From contig JACZZP010000019.1 of NCBI GenBank assembly GCA_015183035.1, positions 992,001-1,056,000 on the forward strand: a stretch of 64,000 nt of DNA, given 5' to 3'. A model generated the notes under the pieces. That model was given only the letters and a program-made list of their open reading frames with translations, searched no databases and was not told where the DNA came from. A program made the translations under genes and the position numbers. This document shows positions 50,285 to 62,157 of the stretch, piece by piece. Within the stretch, counting starts at the first letter, position 1. Every line of letters starts with the position of its first letter. The stretch comes from Meloidogyne chitwoodi. Lineage: Eukaryota; Nematoda; Chromadorea; Rhabditida; Meloidogynidae.

Positions 50285-51915
50285 TTTATTTAAAAAATAA
50301 TTATTATTAGTGGGTATTTTTAAATTTATTTTAAAATAAATATTTGCTTACAAGGGTAAAATAAAAAAAATAAATAATTAAATAATTTATTTTTTAAATA
50401 TTTATTTTTAAATTTAATTATAATATGCGTAGGTATAAATTATTTATTTTTAAATGTAAATATTTGTACAAATATTTAATAAAAAAAAATTTTTACAAAA
50501 AAATGTTTGTAGAGGATAATAAATAGGTAGATTAATTAATTTAAATTTTTAATAATTATTATTATTAAATATTTTTAATTTATTTTTTTAAATATTTATT
50601 TTTAGATTTAATTATATATAAATTATAATTTAAAATGTAGAAAGGTATATTTATAAATAATTATATATATCGCACAAAAATAATGTTAAAAAATTTAAGC
50701 TAAAATTAGAAAACACCGGTAGGTTTATATATTAAATTGTAAATAAAAATTTAAGTTAAATAAAAATTAAATTGCATTAATTTTAGAAAACAATTAATTT
50801 ACATTATTTTCGTAAAATAAAGAATTTTTTTAATTTTATAAATTCTATTAATTTTTTAATGGTAAATAAAACAAATTAAATTTATGAGACCTGTAAATGA
50901 AGTAATAAAATTAATTTTTTATTAGTTTTTAAATAATAAGAATTGGTAAATACAAAAATTGAATAAAAATGAATTAAAATGTGCCAAATCTAATTATTTT
51001 TTTGTGTAAAAGTTTGTTGAAAAAATAATAATTTTATTTACCTTACTTGTAGGTACGTAAACTTTTGATTAAATTAGCTTAATTATAATATTATAGTTTT
51101 GTGTTTCGTAAAAAAGTCTACAGCTTTATGGATAGTGGGAATAGTCTGAAACCTTACAGCAGTGATGTAAAAGTTCCAAAATTTCCAATGAACTAGTTCC
51201 AGTTACGGAACTGCATTTTTAATTTCCATTGTTCCAGTTCCAGTTCTGGAACTATTGTGGGGTGAGGAACTAGTTCTGGGCCAGTTCTCGTTCCGGAACA
51301 AGTTCCAGTTCCAATAATCAGCCAGTTCCATAGTTCCAGTTCCTGGTAGTTCCGGAACTGGAACTAGCTTTTCCATCACTGCTTGTCATACTGCTGGATA
51401 CTTTTGATGGGGAATCTGAGAAAAATATTAACTTTTTGGTTTAACTATTTTATGAGTGAAGAGACAAACTTGAAAAAATTTAGTGTTTGGAGTAGTTATG
51501 GTCGAATTACTGAAAATTCAAAAATTTTCTATTTTTTGAAAAAATTTCGGGATATTTGCCAATGGATCTGAATTAAAGTATTCTTATAAAATTAAGCATT
51601 TTATTTAACACCTAATAGTATTTAAAAATTATTGAAAAAGGTTACTTTTGGAAAAGTTATGATCTTTTGAAAATTTGGGCACTGCTTTTATTTATTTATT
51701 TATTTATTTCTTCTCTGACATATTGCAAAGAAGAAAAGATTAGAAAAATAGCGCATGTCAGAGACAAAAAGAAAGCAACGGTAAAAACTAAAAGAGCGAA
51801 GAGAGATAAGAGAAACAAGAAAAGACAGTTATATATATTTATAAAATGGTTGTATTATATAAACTGACACTTTTATTTATTTTATATTTTTTATGTGGAC
51901 GATACTAGACTACTC
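50285..51915. other. Intergenic, very AT-rich, one foldback element
   Basis: No gene supported. A GGAACT foldback lies at 51160-51381. A hydrophobic frame at 51667 lacks an ATG and was not called. Confidence 0.6.
51160..51381. repeat. CAGTGATGGAAAAGTT foldback element, copy 2
   Basis: The left end CAGTGATGTAAAAGTTCCAA and the right end AGCTTTTCCATCACTG flank a TTCCAGTTCC-rich core. Confidence 0.88.
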
Positions 51916-52083
51916 ATAAACTTACCTGGCTGGGGCGTCCCTGCGATCAACAAGGCAGGACGTCTGTGGTGAGACTTCCCCATTGCACTTGAGGGCGAGG
52001 TTGACCCGCAGAGCGGCTCGAAATTCGGGTAGGCTCACAGCTAAATTTTTGAGTGTGGGGGACAGCGTTCGCGCTTCCCCCTT
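51916..52083 (+). ncRNA. U1 snRNA gene
   Basis: The 5' end carries AAACTTACCTGG, the sequence that pairs with 5' splice sites. Next come a stem-loop I region (GGCTGGGGCGTCCCTGCGAT), a stem-loop II loop CATTGCACTTGAGG (the U1A-site region), stem-loop III (GCGGCTCG...), an Sm site AAATTTTTGAG at 52043-52053 and a 3' stem GGGGGACAGCGTTCGCGCTT closing with CCCCC. Size about 168 nt, normal for nematode U1. The exact 5' base is uncertain by 2 nt. Its GC richness stands out from the surroundings. It is a splicing RNA and likely transcribed alone from its own upstream element; no PSE was identified. Confidence 0.93.
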
Positions 52084-52365
52084 AAAATTGAGGTTTATAA
52101 TGAAAGTTTAGTTAGCAATTGTTATGCATGTTTTGTTAGAAACTAATGATGACCTATAGATGACTGTCATCTGAATCAAACTTTGTTTAGTAAATATATT
52201 CAAGTTGCATTTTCAATAAAAATAAATTTTTTATCGATAATTGATACATGTTTTAGGGAAAAAAGCTTGTATGGACTAAAAATTGGGAGTAGCAGTTCGA
52301 AAAAAAAATTATTAAATCCGAAAAAAAATTAAATCCGCGATTTTTTGTATTTTATTTCTTCTCTC

Positions 52366-55300
52366 TCATCCATCTAAAATATAATCATCATCTGACGGTT
52401 GTTTACGCTTTTTTCCACAAGAATCTGATGATGATGAAGATGCAGCAGTACTGTTATGACCAATAATTGAAGAGGATTTTGATTTCTAAAAAAAATTTTT
52501 TGGGGAAATCATTTATAAATTGTTCACAATTGGAACTTGTGTGTATAATACTTAAAAGGTGAACCTCCCATTTATTCGCAAAAAATTGTTAAAACATGTC
52601 AAAATGATAAAAAAAATTAGTTGAAAACAAATTTTTTCCTGCGATTAAATGGGTGTCCTAATAATGCCCATCTATTCGCAAAAAAATATTTTATTATTCA
52701 ATTTATTTATTTATCATTTTTTAATAATTTTGTTTTTTTTTAATATTTTGCGAATAAATGGGGTGTTTACCTAAAATATACAAATTAATTAAAACAAACA
52801 TTTTCTAGTAGCAAACCACCATTTTTATTACACAGGAATGGGTGTTTACTCCCTAATAAGGCCATTTGTTTAAATTCTTGGTCACGTGTTTCAAAGGTTG
52901 GATAACGTGCCAAAAATGTTGTTACTGTATAAAAAGTGAGATTTAAAAAAAGAACATAATAAGTTTAGGTAAACACCCCATCTATTCGCAAGAAAATATT
53001 TTTATCAAGTCAATTTTGTGTGTAAAATATTTTTGTGCGAATAGATGGGATGATGTGTCACTAAAATTAATAAGTTCAAAAAAAAGCAAAAATTCTAACA
53101 ATTGTCAAGAAATGTGACAGAATCTGGCGCTGTTAGTTTTAAAACTTCTTCTCCAGTACGCGGATCGATAATAAACAATGCGGGGTAATTTTCAAAATGA
53201 TAGTAGCAACGAACACGTGTTCCATCAGCAGAATCATGATAGACCTTAATTTTGTTTTTAACAGAATATTCTGATAGATTAAAATTCTGATTAAATTTCA
53301 GAAAATTCTGATAAAAATTCTGATTTAATTTCAGAATATTCTGATCAAAATTTCAGAAAATTCTGATTTAATTTCAGATTTTGATTTAATTTCAGAAAAT
53401 TCTGATAAAAATTCTGATTTAATTTCATAATATTCTGATAAAAATTCTGATTTAATTTCAGAAAATTCTGATAAAAATTCTGATTTAATTTCATAATATT
53501 CTGATAAAAATTCTGATTTAATTTCAGAAAATTCTGATAAAAATTCTGATTTAATTTCATAATATTCTGATAAAAATTCTGATTTAATTTCAGAAAATTC
53601 TGATAAAAATTCTGATTTAATTTCATAATATTCTGATAAAAATTCTGATTTAATTTCAGAAAATTCTGATAAAAATTCTGATTTAATTTCATAATATTCT
53701 GATAAAAATTCTGATTTAATTTCAGAAAATTCTGATAAAAATTCTGATTTAATTTCAGAATATTCTGATAAAAATTCTGATTTAATTTCAGAAAATTCTG
53801 ATAAAAATTCTGATTTAATTTCATAATATTCTGATAAAAATTCTGATTTAATTTCAGAAAATTCTGATAAAAATTCTGATTTAATTTCAGAATATTCTGA
53901 TCAAAATTTCAGAAAATTCTGATTTAATTTCAGAAAATTCTGAAATTTAAAATTCAAAAATTAATCAGAAATTACCTGCCAAAACAGAAAATTTGTTTTA
54001 ATTACATCCTTCACAGTCTCATCTGACCAGACATCACGATTTAAAACTAAATATTTAATAATAAATTAATCAAAATTAAATTATGAAAAAACCTGCACAA
54101 GCAAACTCAGAGGAATTTTGAACATTTACAAGAAGCCAAAGACGACTTTGACGCGCTGTTTGGAGGGCCTAAAAAATTAAAAATTATTTAATAATTTAGG
54201 TGAACACCCCATTTAATCGCAAGAAAATATTTTACAAAAATTATTCCTGCGAATAAATGGCTCTTAAAAGATTTTCTTGCGAATAAATGGGTTGTTTAAA
54301 AAATTATTTCTGCGAATAATAAATCATACCAAATCCCAATTTCCATAAAATATTAAATCAGTTGGTGGTCGAAAAAGTAAACGCAAATCGCGTCTTTTTT
54401 TAATTCCATGACCAAATCCTCCTTTTGTTGTTAGAGCTGTTTCTTCTATTTCTTCTTCTTTTTGTTCCTTTTCTTCTACATTATTATCTAATTGACGGTC
54501 ATTTTGATTATTATTATTTTCATGTTTTTTGTTATCATCTTTTTCTTCAGCTTCTTCAATTGTTCGATGATAAAGCTTTATTTTCTAAAATTTATTTTAG
54601 TTTTTTTAGACGGGACACGCCCAAATAGGCGCAGGTAGTCTCTGTCTTCACTTTTATCTATAATTCTTTTTATTTAGCGTGTATTTCGCGTCTAAACAGC
54701 CTGCGTCTAGCTGGTCTGCGCATATCCGGAATGTACTCCTTTGGACTTGAGTAATTTAATTACACCCCATTTATTCGCAAGAAAATATTTATCTATCAGT
54801 CATTTTGGATGTAATATTTTCTTGCGATTAAATGGGGTGTTAACAATTTTTTAAAGAAAATTCAAATTTCCCACAAAAAAATTAAAAAACCTTAAAACTA
54901 TTAGTTGGCGGGGAAAGCGCTGCTCTTTGTCTGTATTTTACTTGTTGTGATGATGAAGATGTAGACGTCTTTGCAGATTCTTCCATTAATTCTTCTCCAC
55001 TTTCTGAAGTATTTTTATTTGATGGCAAGCTGCGGAATTGATCAAAGATGGAAATTGTTGGACGGGGAAAATCTCCTGTTTTTTTTTAATTTTGAGTTTA
55101 AAAAAATGACAGTTGAGTCTTGGCACCCCATTTATTCGCAAGAAAATAGTCTACACAAATGATTTAAAGATAAATATTTTCTTGCGAATAAATGGGGTGT
55201 TCATCTAAATTATAAAATTCCCCTTTCAGTTCCTATACACCTAAAAATGGTCAAAAGACATAATGGTCAACAGTCACTAATTTAATCATTATTATTAGCT

Positions 55301-56685
55301 GTCTGACCATTATGTCCTTTGACCATTTTAGGTGAAGGAGAAAATAGTAAAGGATAGGGAAAATAACAAGAGGAAAGTAAGAGTCTCCTTATTAATTTTT
55401 TAAAATTAAAAAAAAAAATAAACCATAAGTTTCATGAAATGTTTGTGCCAACATGACCCCTTTAACCGCAGGAATAGGTGCACGAATATTTTCTTCTTCT
55501 TCTAAATTATCATCGATTTTATTATCATGTTTTTGTTCATTTTTGTCGTCTTTTTGGACCTATAAAATTCTTATTTTATTAAAAAATTAAATTAATTGTC
55601 TACGTAAGGCGAACACTCCATTTATTCGCAAAAATAAAAATTTTCTTGCGAATAAATGGGGTGCCCATCCCATTTATTCGCAAACTATAAAAAAATAAAA
55701 TTTATTAAAACATTGGAAAATGATAAAAAATTAATAAAAATTTTTTGCGAATAAATGGGGTGTTCACATAAAGAAATTCCAAAGTTAAATAGAAAAAAAC
55801 CTTGTCTACAAAATTTTTGTTATTTCGCTTTACATAATGTGAAATTCGTCTTTTAGGCTCAACAGAAGTTGTTGGATAAATAGATTGAATTTCTACATCA
55901 TCATCCTCTTCTTCATCATCATCTACCACAATAGTTTCATCACCTCTTTCAACATTTTTTTGTCCTTCTTCAAATTGTTGTGGAGGCAAACCTCTCATAA
56001 AAAAATTATTTATGGCTCGTTGAATATCCCAATCAAATAACGAAAGAAGACGTCGAGCAGTTAATTCGTCTTGATTTCCTTTTAAAATAAAAAATTTAAT
56101 AAACAACCCATTTAGTCGCAAGAAAAAAGATTACAACCCAAAATAACTTGAAAATAAAATATTTCTCTTGCGAATAAATGGGGTGGATACCTAAATATAC
56201 AAAAGTTGCTTAAATTTTTTTACATTAATTTGTAAAAAGATTGAATTTCACAAGTACAAAATGTTTTAATAGACAGTTCCCAGCAGTGATGGGAAAGTTC
56301 CAGTTCCGGAACTACCAAATTTCTGGAACTGGAACCATGGAACTACCAAATTTCTGGAAATGGAACTTGTTCCGGAACAAGTACTGTTCCATAACTAGTT
56401 CCTCAGCCCACAATAGTTAAGGAACTGGAACAATGAAAATTAAAAATGCAGTTCCAAACGGGAAATAATTCCGTGGAAACTTTGGAACTTTCCCATCACT
56501 GGTTCCCAATGTCAAGGCTGACATGAAAAAATTTATTCATCAGAACAACTTTTAAATATCGGTCAGAGAATTTAAATCTTATTAAAAAAACTCCCTCCCA
56601 AAAAATAAATTACAAAGAAAAAACCTGTAAATTCCTTAAACGACTGTACAGCGCTTTTCTGCTTCTGAATTTCATCTTCATCCAT
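52366..56685 (-). CDS. UBA-UAS protein of the UBXN7/UBX5 family, no UBX domain, 10 exons
   Basis: Minus exons 56685-56625, 56078-55801, 55559-55424, 55075-54891, 54584-54330, 54168-54093, 54046-53976, 53244-53100, 52924-52800 and 52485-52366; 1452 nt, 483 aa, phases consistent. A UBA-like domain spans ~21-62 (ARRLLSLFDWDIQRAINNFF). An acidic stretch and IRAPIPAVKGVML follow. The UAS thioredoxin-like domain spans ~285-420 (LRLLFRPPTDLIFYGNWDL, RLWLLVNVQ, LNRDVWSDETV, FLFWQ, LFIIDPRTGE). Family members link ubiquitin ligases and substrates to Cdc48/p97 through a C-terminal UBX domain. Here the protein ends in a Ser-rich, basic tail (CGKKRKQPSDDD) with no UBX, so p97 binding is doubtful. Introns carry many hairpins and a minisatellite. 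Confidence 0.87.
52551..52656. repeat. ATTTATTCGC hairpin element, first of a pair (UBXN7-like intron 9)
   Basis: Left arm ACCTCCCATTTATTCGCAAA; right arm CTGCGATTAAATGGGTGTCC. Confidence 0.8.
52657..52775. repeat. ATTTATTCGC hairpin element, second of a pair (UBXN7-like intron 9)
   Basis: Left arm TGCCCATCTATTCGCAAAAA; right arm TTGCGAATAAATGGGGTGTT. Confidence 0.8.
52964..53065. repeat. ATCTATTCGC hairpin element (UBXN7-like intron 8)
   Basis: Both arms carry the C variant: CACCCCATCTATTCGCAAGA and GCGAATAGATGGGATG. Confidence 0.88.
53275..53950. repeat. Intronic minisatellite, 33/66-bp units (UBXN7-like intron 7)
   Basis: AATTCTGATTTAATTTCAGA alternates with ATAAAAATTCTGATTTAATT; the TTTCAGAAAATT and TTTCATAATATT forms alternate to give a 66-bp higher unit, about ten times. 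The unit contains TTTCAG on the plus strand, the gene being on the minus. Confidence 0.92.
54195..54266. repeat. ATTTATTCGC hairpin element, short, with extra arms to 54318 (UBXN7-like intron 5)
   Basis: The left arm TGAACACCCCATTTAATCGC is followed by three right-arm-like copies (GCGAATAAATGG at 54250 and 54280, GCGAATAATAA near 54313). Confidence 0.75.
54761..54843. repeat. ATTTATTCGC hairpin element (UBXN7-like intron 4)
   Basis: Arms ACACCCCATTTATTCGCAAG and CTTGCGATTAAATGGGGTGT. Confidence 0.88.
55125..55208. repeat. ATTTATTCGC hairpin element (UBXN7-like intron 3)
   Basis: Arms CACCCCATTTATTCGCAAGA and TCTTGCGAATAAATGGGGTG. Confidence 0.9.
55604..55664. repeat. ATTTATTCGC hairpin element, very short loop, first of a pair (UBXN7-like intron 2)
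   Basis: Arms ACACTCCATTTATTCGCAAA and CTTGCGAATAAATGGGGTGC. Confidence 0.85.
55665..55773. repeat. ATTTATTCGC hairpin element, second of a pair (UBXN7-like intron 2)
   Basis: Arms CATCCCATTTATTCGCAAAC and TTTGCGAATAAATGGGGTGT. Confidence 0.85.
56099..56196. repeat. ATTTATTCGC hairpin element (UBXN7-like intron 1)
   Basis: Left arm AACAACCCATTTAGTCGCAA; right arm CTTGCGAATAAATGGGGTGG. Confidence 0.85.
56284..56501. repeat. CAGTGATGGGAAAGTT foldback element, copy 3 (UBXN7-like intron 1)
   Basis: The ends CAGTGATGGGAAAGTTCCAG and TTTGGAACTTTCCCATCACT share the same G/C change relative to copy 1, again on both arms. Confidence 0.88.
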
Positions 56686-56878
56686 TTTTTATTTTTTAAT
56701 AATTTTAAATTTGAATTAACATTAATTTAAATCTAAAAAAATATTTAAAAATAAAAAAAATAAAATAATTATTTTGTGCTTATTTAAAACAAATAAATAG
56801 ATAAAAAATAAAATTATTTAAAATTTATTCGCAAAAAAAATTAATAAATGCCTTCCAGAATAAATAAAAACAATGACG

Positions 56879-58672
56879 TTAAACTGTCCATTTGAGACAT
56901 CTAAAAATTAAAAAAAGTATTTAATTTAGAAATTTAATTCTAAAAATTTAATTTAAATTTTAAAAGATACTAAAATATTTAAATTTCTTCATTCAAAAAT
57001 TTAAAAATTAATTTGAAATTTTAAAAGGGCATGCCGAAACTTCGGCACCGAAACGTCCGAATGCTTCTGGACTCAAACTTTCTGGTTCAAAACTTGGATA
57101 TAGATTTAGTACAATACAAATTTGTTAAATAAATTATTGTACCAATTTTGGTCCTTTAAAGAGGAAGATAAACTAATTTAGTTCTAAGATTTTGTTGGCG
57201 TCCGCAAAGTTCGGTCCGCAAGTTTCGCTCTACCATTTTAAGAGATACTAAATCCTTAAATTTTTTACCCAAACATTTTTTTGCTTTTTTTAAATTAAAA
57301 AATAATACTAACCTTGTATCAACATGTGTATCTCTACAAGGAATTGAACAAAAATGAGCGCCACATTTTACGCAGGTATAAAACGATTTTAGGCCACAAA
57401 CAGCGCAAAATTTTCGAGGAGGTAATCTACTAGGAGGTGCAATTATCTAAAAAATATTTTGAAAAAATATTTAAAAAGAAAAATAAACCTGTGTATAAGT
57501 CAAAAACTGAGGCGTTAAAACTGGCGTTGAACCAGGCGTTACTGATGTGGAAGATGTTGGCGATGAAATAGAAGCTTTTTCATCTTCCCATTTTTTCTAT
57601 AATTTGAAGTTATTTTTAAGGATATATGAGGCGTAATTTTAGCAAAAAATTCTTTAAAAAAAGAATTAAAAATTTTTTGTAGGGTCATGGGTTCGAACCC
57701 GCTCAGGGCCCTTATTTATTTTATCTAAATATTTTTGAATTATTAAACTTATAAAGCGTCTTTTAAGTATCCCACGCATTAAATAAATTTTTAAACCTTA
57801 AAAAGCGTTCAGTAAAGTCAATTAAATGGTAATATAGCAAAAATGAGACAAGTGGTCCTTCAAACGCTTATCGATTTTTTAAATAAAAAGAATAAAAACT
57901 CTACAATTAAAAAACAAATAGAAAAAATAAAACCTCGGACTCCATAAGCAATTGTGTAAAAGTTTTGCGAAATCTAGTCTTCGTCAGCGAGGCAACTAAC
58001 TTCTTTCCTTTCTTTGCTTAAAAAATAAAAAATAAATCATTTTTAAATTTTCAAACAAACTAGCATGTTCAGGAGCGCAAATTTTACTAGGAGGATCATT
58101 ACTGCGCTTTTTACGTTTCTTAGTTTCATCAGAACGAGAAAAAATCAATTCATCATCAAATTTAGGGGCAGACTTATTCCAAATAATATTCTCATGTGGA
58201 TCCTCTTGAAAATTGTCCTGAACAAAATGATTTAAAATTAATTAAAAATGAATAAATAAAGCATTAAAAATAAATTTAAAAAATATAAATGGTTTAAACG
58301 CGGTCAGGTAGACAAAAATAGGGTCGTGGGTTCGAACCCGCTCAGGGCCGCGAATTTTTAAATGATTTTTTAAAATTGTTTTTAGTCAATAACTTAAAAA
58401 GAAGCAAAAATGCCCCAAAATGTAGTAAATTTGAAGAAATTTGAGGAAAAATAGTATCCAAAAACTCAAAAATCTTTAGAAAAATAATAAAAATTGCAAA
58501 CCTTTTCAAGTGTTTCCAAATGTCGTTGTATTCTTCTTCTTCTCGCAGCTTCATCAACACCAGTAGGACGTTGTTGAGCAATCAAACGGGCTATAAAATT
58601 ATTTTTAAATTAAATTTTATTTTTTAAAAAGTTACTTGACTGTCTCATTAAATTTTTCTTTTGTTGTAGCAT
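56879..58672 (-). CDS. ZNHIT1 homologue (HIT zinc finger, SRCAP/SWR1 subunit), 7 exons
   Basis: Minus exons 58672-58636, 58590-58502, 58217-58061, 58016-57934, 57596-57489, 57446-57313 and 56900-56879; 630 nt, 209 aa, phases consistent. The HIT finger is at 172-204: C172-x2-C175, C183-x2-C186, C191, C195, H199, C204 (FCAVCGLKSFYTCVKCG). The protein ends CLKWTV, as I recall for animal ZNHIT1. The first half has the Arg-rich RRRRIQRHLETLEKDN segment also typical of the family. ZNHIT1/VPS71 helps the SRCAP (SWR1) remodeller deposit histone H2A.Z in the nucleus. It is longer than the ~154-aa human protein, by a Ser/Thr/Pro linker in exon 5. The final 22-nt exon is unusually short. Starts only 1.0 kb from divergent Rab14. 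Confidence 0.9.
57677..57713 (+). repeat. tRNA 3'-half-like fragment in a ZNHIT1 intron
   Basis: GGGTCATGGGTTCGAACCCG with CTCAGGGCCC following: a T-arm with the B-box GGTTCGAACC and an acceptor-like end. Confidence 0.7.
58319..58357 (+). repeat. tRNA 3'-half-like fragment in a ZNHIT1 intron
   Basis: AGGGTCGTGGGTTCGAACCC then GCTCAGGGCCGCGA. The following ~60 bp resemble those after the copy at 60134. Confidence 0.75.
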
Positions 58673-59672
58673 CAGAAAGTGAAGAATAATAAGAATAATA
58701 ATTTATTTAAAAAAAAACTAAAAAAGGTTAAGAAAATTAGCTGAAAATAACAATAAACTCGTTTATTTATGAGAGCATAAACAAAAAAATTTTTTGTCCT
58801 ATTAACGCATCACAACTATGAAAGGAAGTTTTGTCGCGGGACGATTTGTTGCAAGCAGTCTCTTCTTTTTTTCTCTCTTTTATTTCTAATTCTATAATTT
58901 AACACAAATTCTTTTATTTAATGATTTTTCAATCGGGATAGGTCAATTTGTTGCGGGACGTTTTATCGCGAGCCAATTTATCGCAAGCATTCTCTTTTCT
59001 TTTTATCTCTTTTTCTCTCTCTTTTAACGCGAATTCTTTTTTAAATAATGATTTTTTTTACTCTTTTTTTCTCTCTTTAATATTCTATACTTTTCTCTAA
59101 CCGAGAAAACATCCAATGTGACGAAACTTAGTCTTTTAGTTTTTTAACACGGCTAGTTTGTCTCAAACATTTATCAAAGTAAATCGTTTATTTTCTTTCT
59201 TTCTCGCGCATTTTTTTAAAAAAATGGTTTAAATATTTATTTAAGCTAAATAAGTAATTCTATTTTAATTGTTTGGATCAATTTATCGTATGGACAATTC
59301 ACCTTTCAATTAATTTTGGCGTTTTAATTGTACTTGAGGCATTTAAAATGTTGTTTTTATTCAAAACTAAAATTAAAAAGATTTATAAAGCCTGATAAAA
59401 ATAAAAAAGGCCTTTAAAGTCTTAAATTGAAAATTTTGTCAAAACATTTTAAGTTAATCGTCTAAAATTCCCAATTATTTTCGGACTCTATTGTCACATT
59501 AAAATTTTTTGGATCCTTTTTATTCACTTTTACCCTTTCCTTTTTGGAGATTTGCATTTTATTTGTAAAATAATATAATCGATTTTTCAGCTGATTTTTT
59601 TATTTATTTTTCATTTATTTAAATCTACTTTCAGATAAACTAACTTTCAAACTTTGTTAAAATTTCTCAAAA
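58673..59672. other. Intergenic region between divergent ZNHIT1 and Rab14 genes
   Basis: It presumably holds both promoters. Two related blocks are seen: GCGGGACGATTTGTTGCAAG near 58837 and GCGGGACGTTTTATCGCGAG near 58955, plus several TCTCTCTTT runs. No gene seen. Confidence 0.5.
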
Positions 59673-60830
<1,158 letters not shown>

Positions 60831-62157
60831 AACTTGGTAGAGGAAAAAATAATTTAAAAGATATATGGGTGATGGTTAGAAAATTTTAATATTATTTAAA
60901 TATTCCTTTTTTAACGCTAAAGCAATTTTATTGCGATATTTCATTTCCAGAAAGGGAAAATCTTGTATTTTTTTAAGTGAGGTGGAAGAAGTTTATTTTT
61001 ATATTCTGAGTGAGTGTATTCAATTTTATTTTTATATTCTGAGTATATTTAAAGTTTATTTTTATATTTTGAGTATATTTAAAGTTTATTTTAATTCTAA
61101 GTGTATTCAAGTTTATTTTTATATTCTGAGTATATTTAAAGTTTATTTTTATATTCTGAGTATTTCAAGTTTATTTTTATATTCTGAGTATATTTAAAGT
61201 TTATTTTTATATTCTGAGTGTATTCAAGTTTATTTTTATATTCTGAGTATATTTCAAGTTTATTTTAATATTCTGAGTGTATTCAAGTTTATTTTTATAT
61301 TCTGATTGTATTTCAAGTTTATTTTTATATTCTGAATGTATTTCAAGTTTATTTTTATATTCTGAGTATATTTAAAGTTTATTTTAACTTATAATTTATA
61401 TTCTTCTTTCACCTCAATTAGTTTTTACACCTATAATACATACTCGTTGTATTCTCAATTGATTTAGAGAGAACCCAGTTAATAAACGCAAAACTTTATT
61501 AAACCAAAACACATCAATTTACTAGTATAACCTCCAAATCCCATTTTTACATAGAAATTTCTCTTTTAATTTTTTTAACTAAATTAAATAGAAATTTTTT
61601 TTGAGGGAACGTCGTGATTCTTTGAAATTTTTTTAATTTGAATTTTCTGATCTAGACGTTCTCTAAAATTGCAAAAATGTACATTTTCCAATTTTTTAAA
61701 AATTGTATTTATTTTAAAAGTCAGAATCTTGAATTTTTTTAAATAATTCCCTCAAATTCTGACTGTTATATTTTTATATAATTAAATGAGTTGAAAAATT
61801 TGTAATTATTTAATTTTTATAAAATTTATTTAAAATTTTACTTATTACAAAAATCGAAATTTAGCTATTTATTAATACCAAAAGAGGATGAAATTTAATT
61901 TTTGACATAAAATGGAAAAAGAAAATGGAGAAAATTAAGGGACGAGAAAAATGAAAAAATATTTTAAAAATTTTAAATTGAAAAGAAAATTAAAAATGTC
62001 GAAAACCCAAAATTCAACTATTTTACCTAAAAAATTTAAAATTATTTTTTCATTTGATTTAAAAGTTGGAAAAACACAAAAAAAACCTTCACCAAATCGC
62101 ATAAAATTTGTTCCTTCATTTTTCATCTTCTTCACACCGGTTATTTCAGCAAAATTC
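60831..62157. other. Region between Rab14 and AMMECR1 3' ends, no gene seen
   Basis: It contains the downstream minisatellite at 60985-61390 and AT-rich sequence. The frames at 61935-62178 are low-complexity and not called. Confidence 0.6.
60985..61390 (+). repeat. Minisatellite ~30 bp downstream of Rab14
   Basis: AGTTTATTTTTATATTCTGA plus GTATATTTAA repeats about 13 times with small changes. Probably 3'UTR or just beyond. Confidence 0.9.

Noticed and set aside
51667..51867. 66-aa hydrophobic, Lys-rich frame
   Set aside because: It has no ATG at its start, and the TTTA simple repeat accounts for the hydrophobic part.
53345..53824. 159-aa minus-strand frame of repeated NQNFYQN peptides
   Set aside because: It is the translation of an intronic minisatellite; flanking exons of the UBA-UAS gene define the region as intron.
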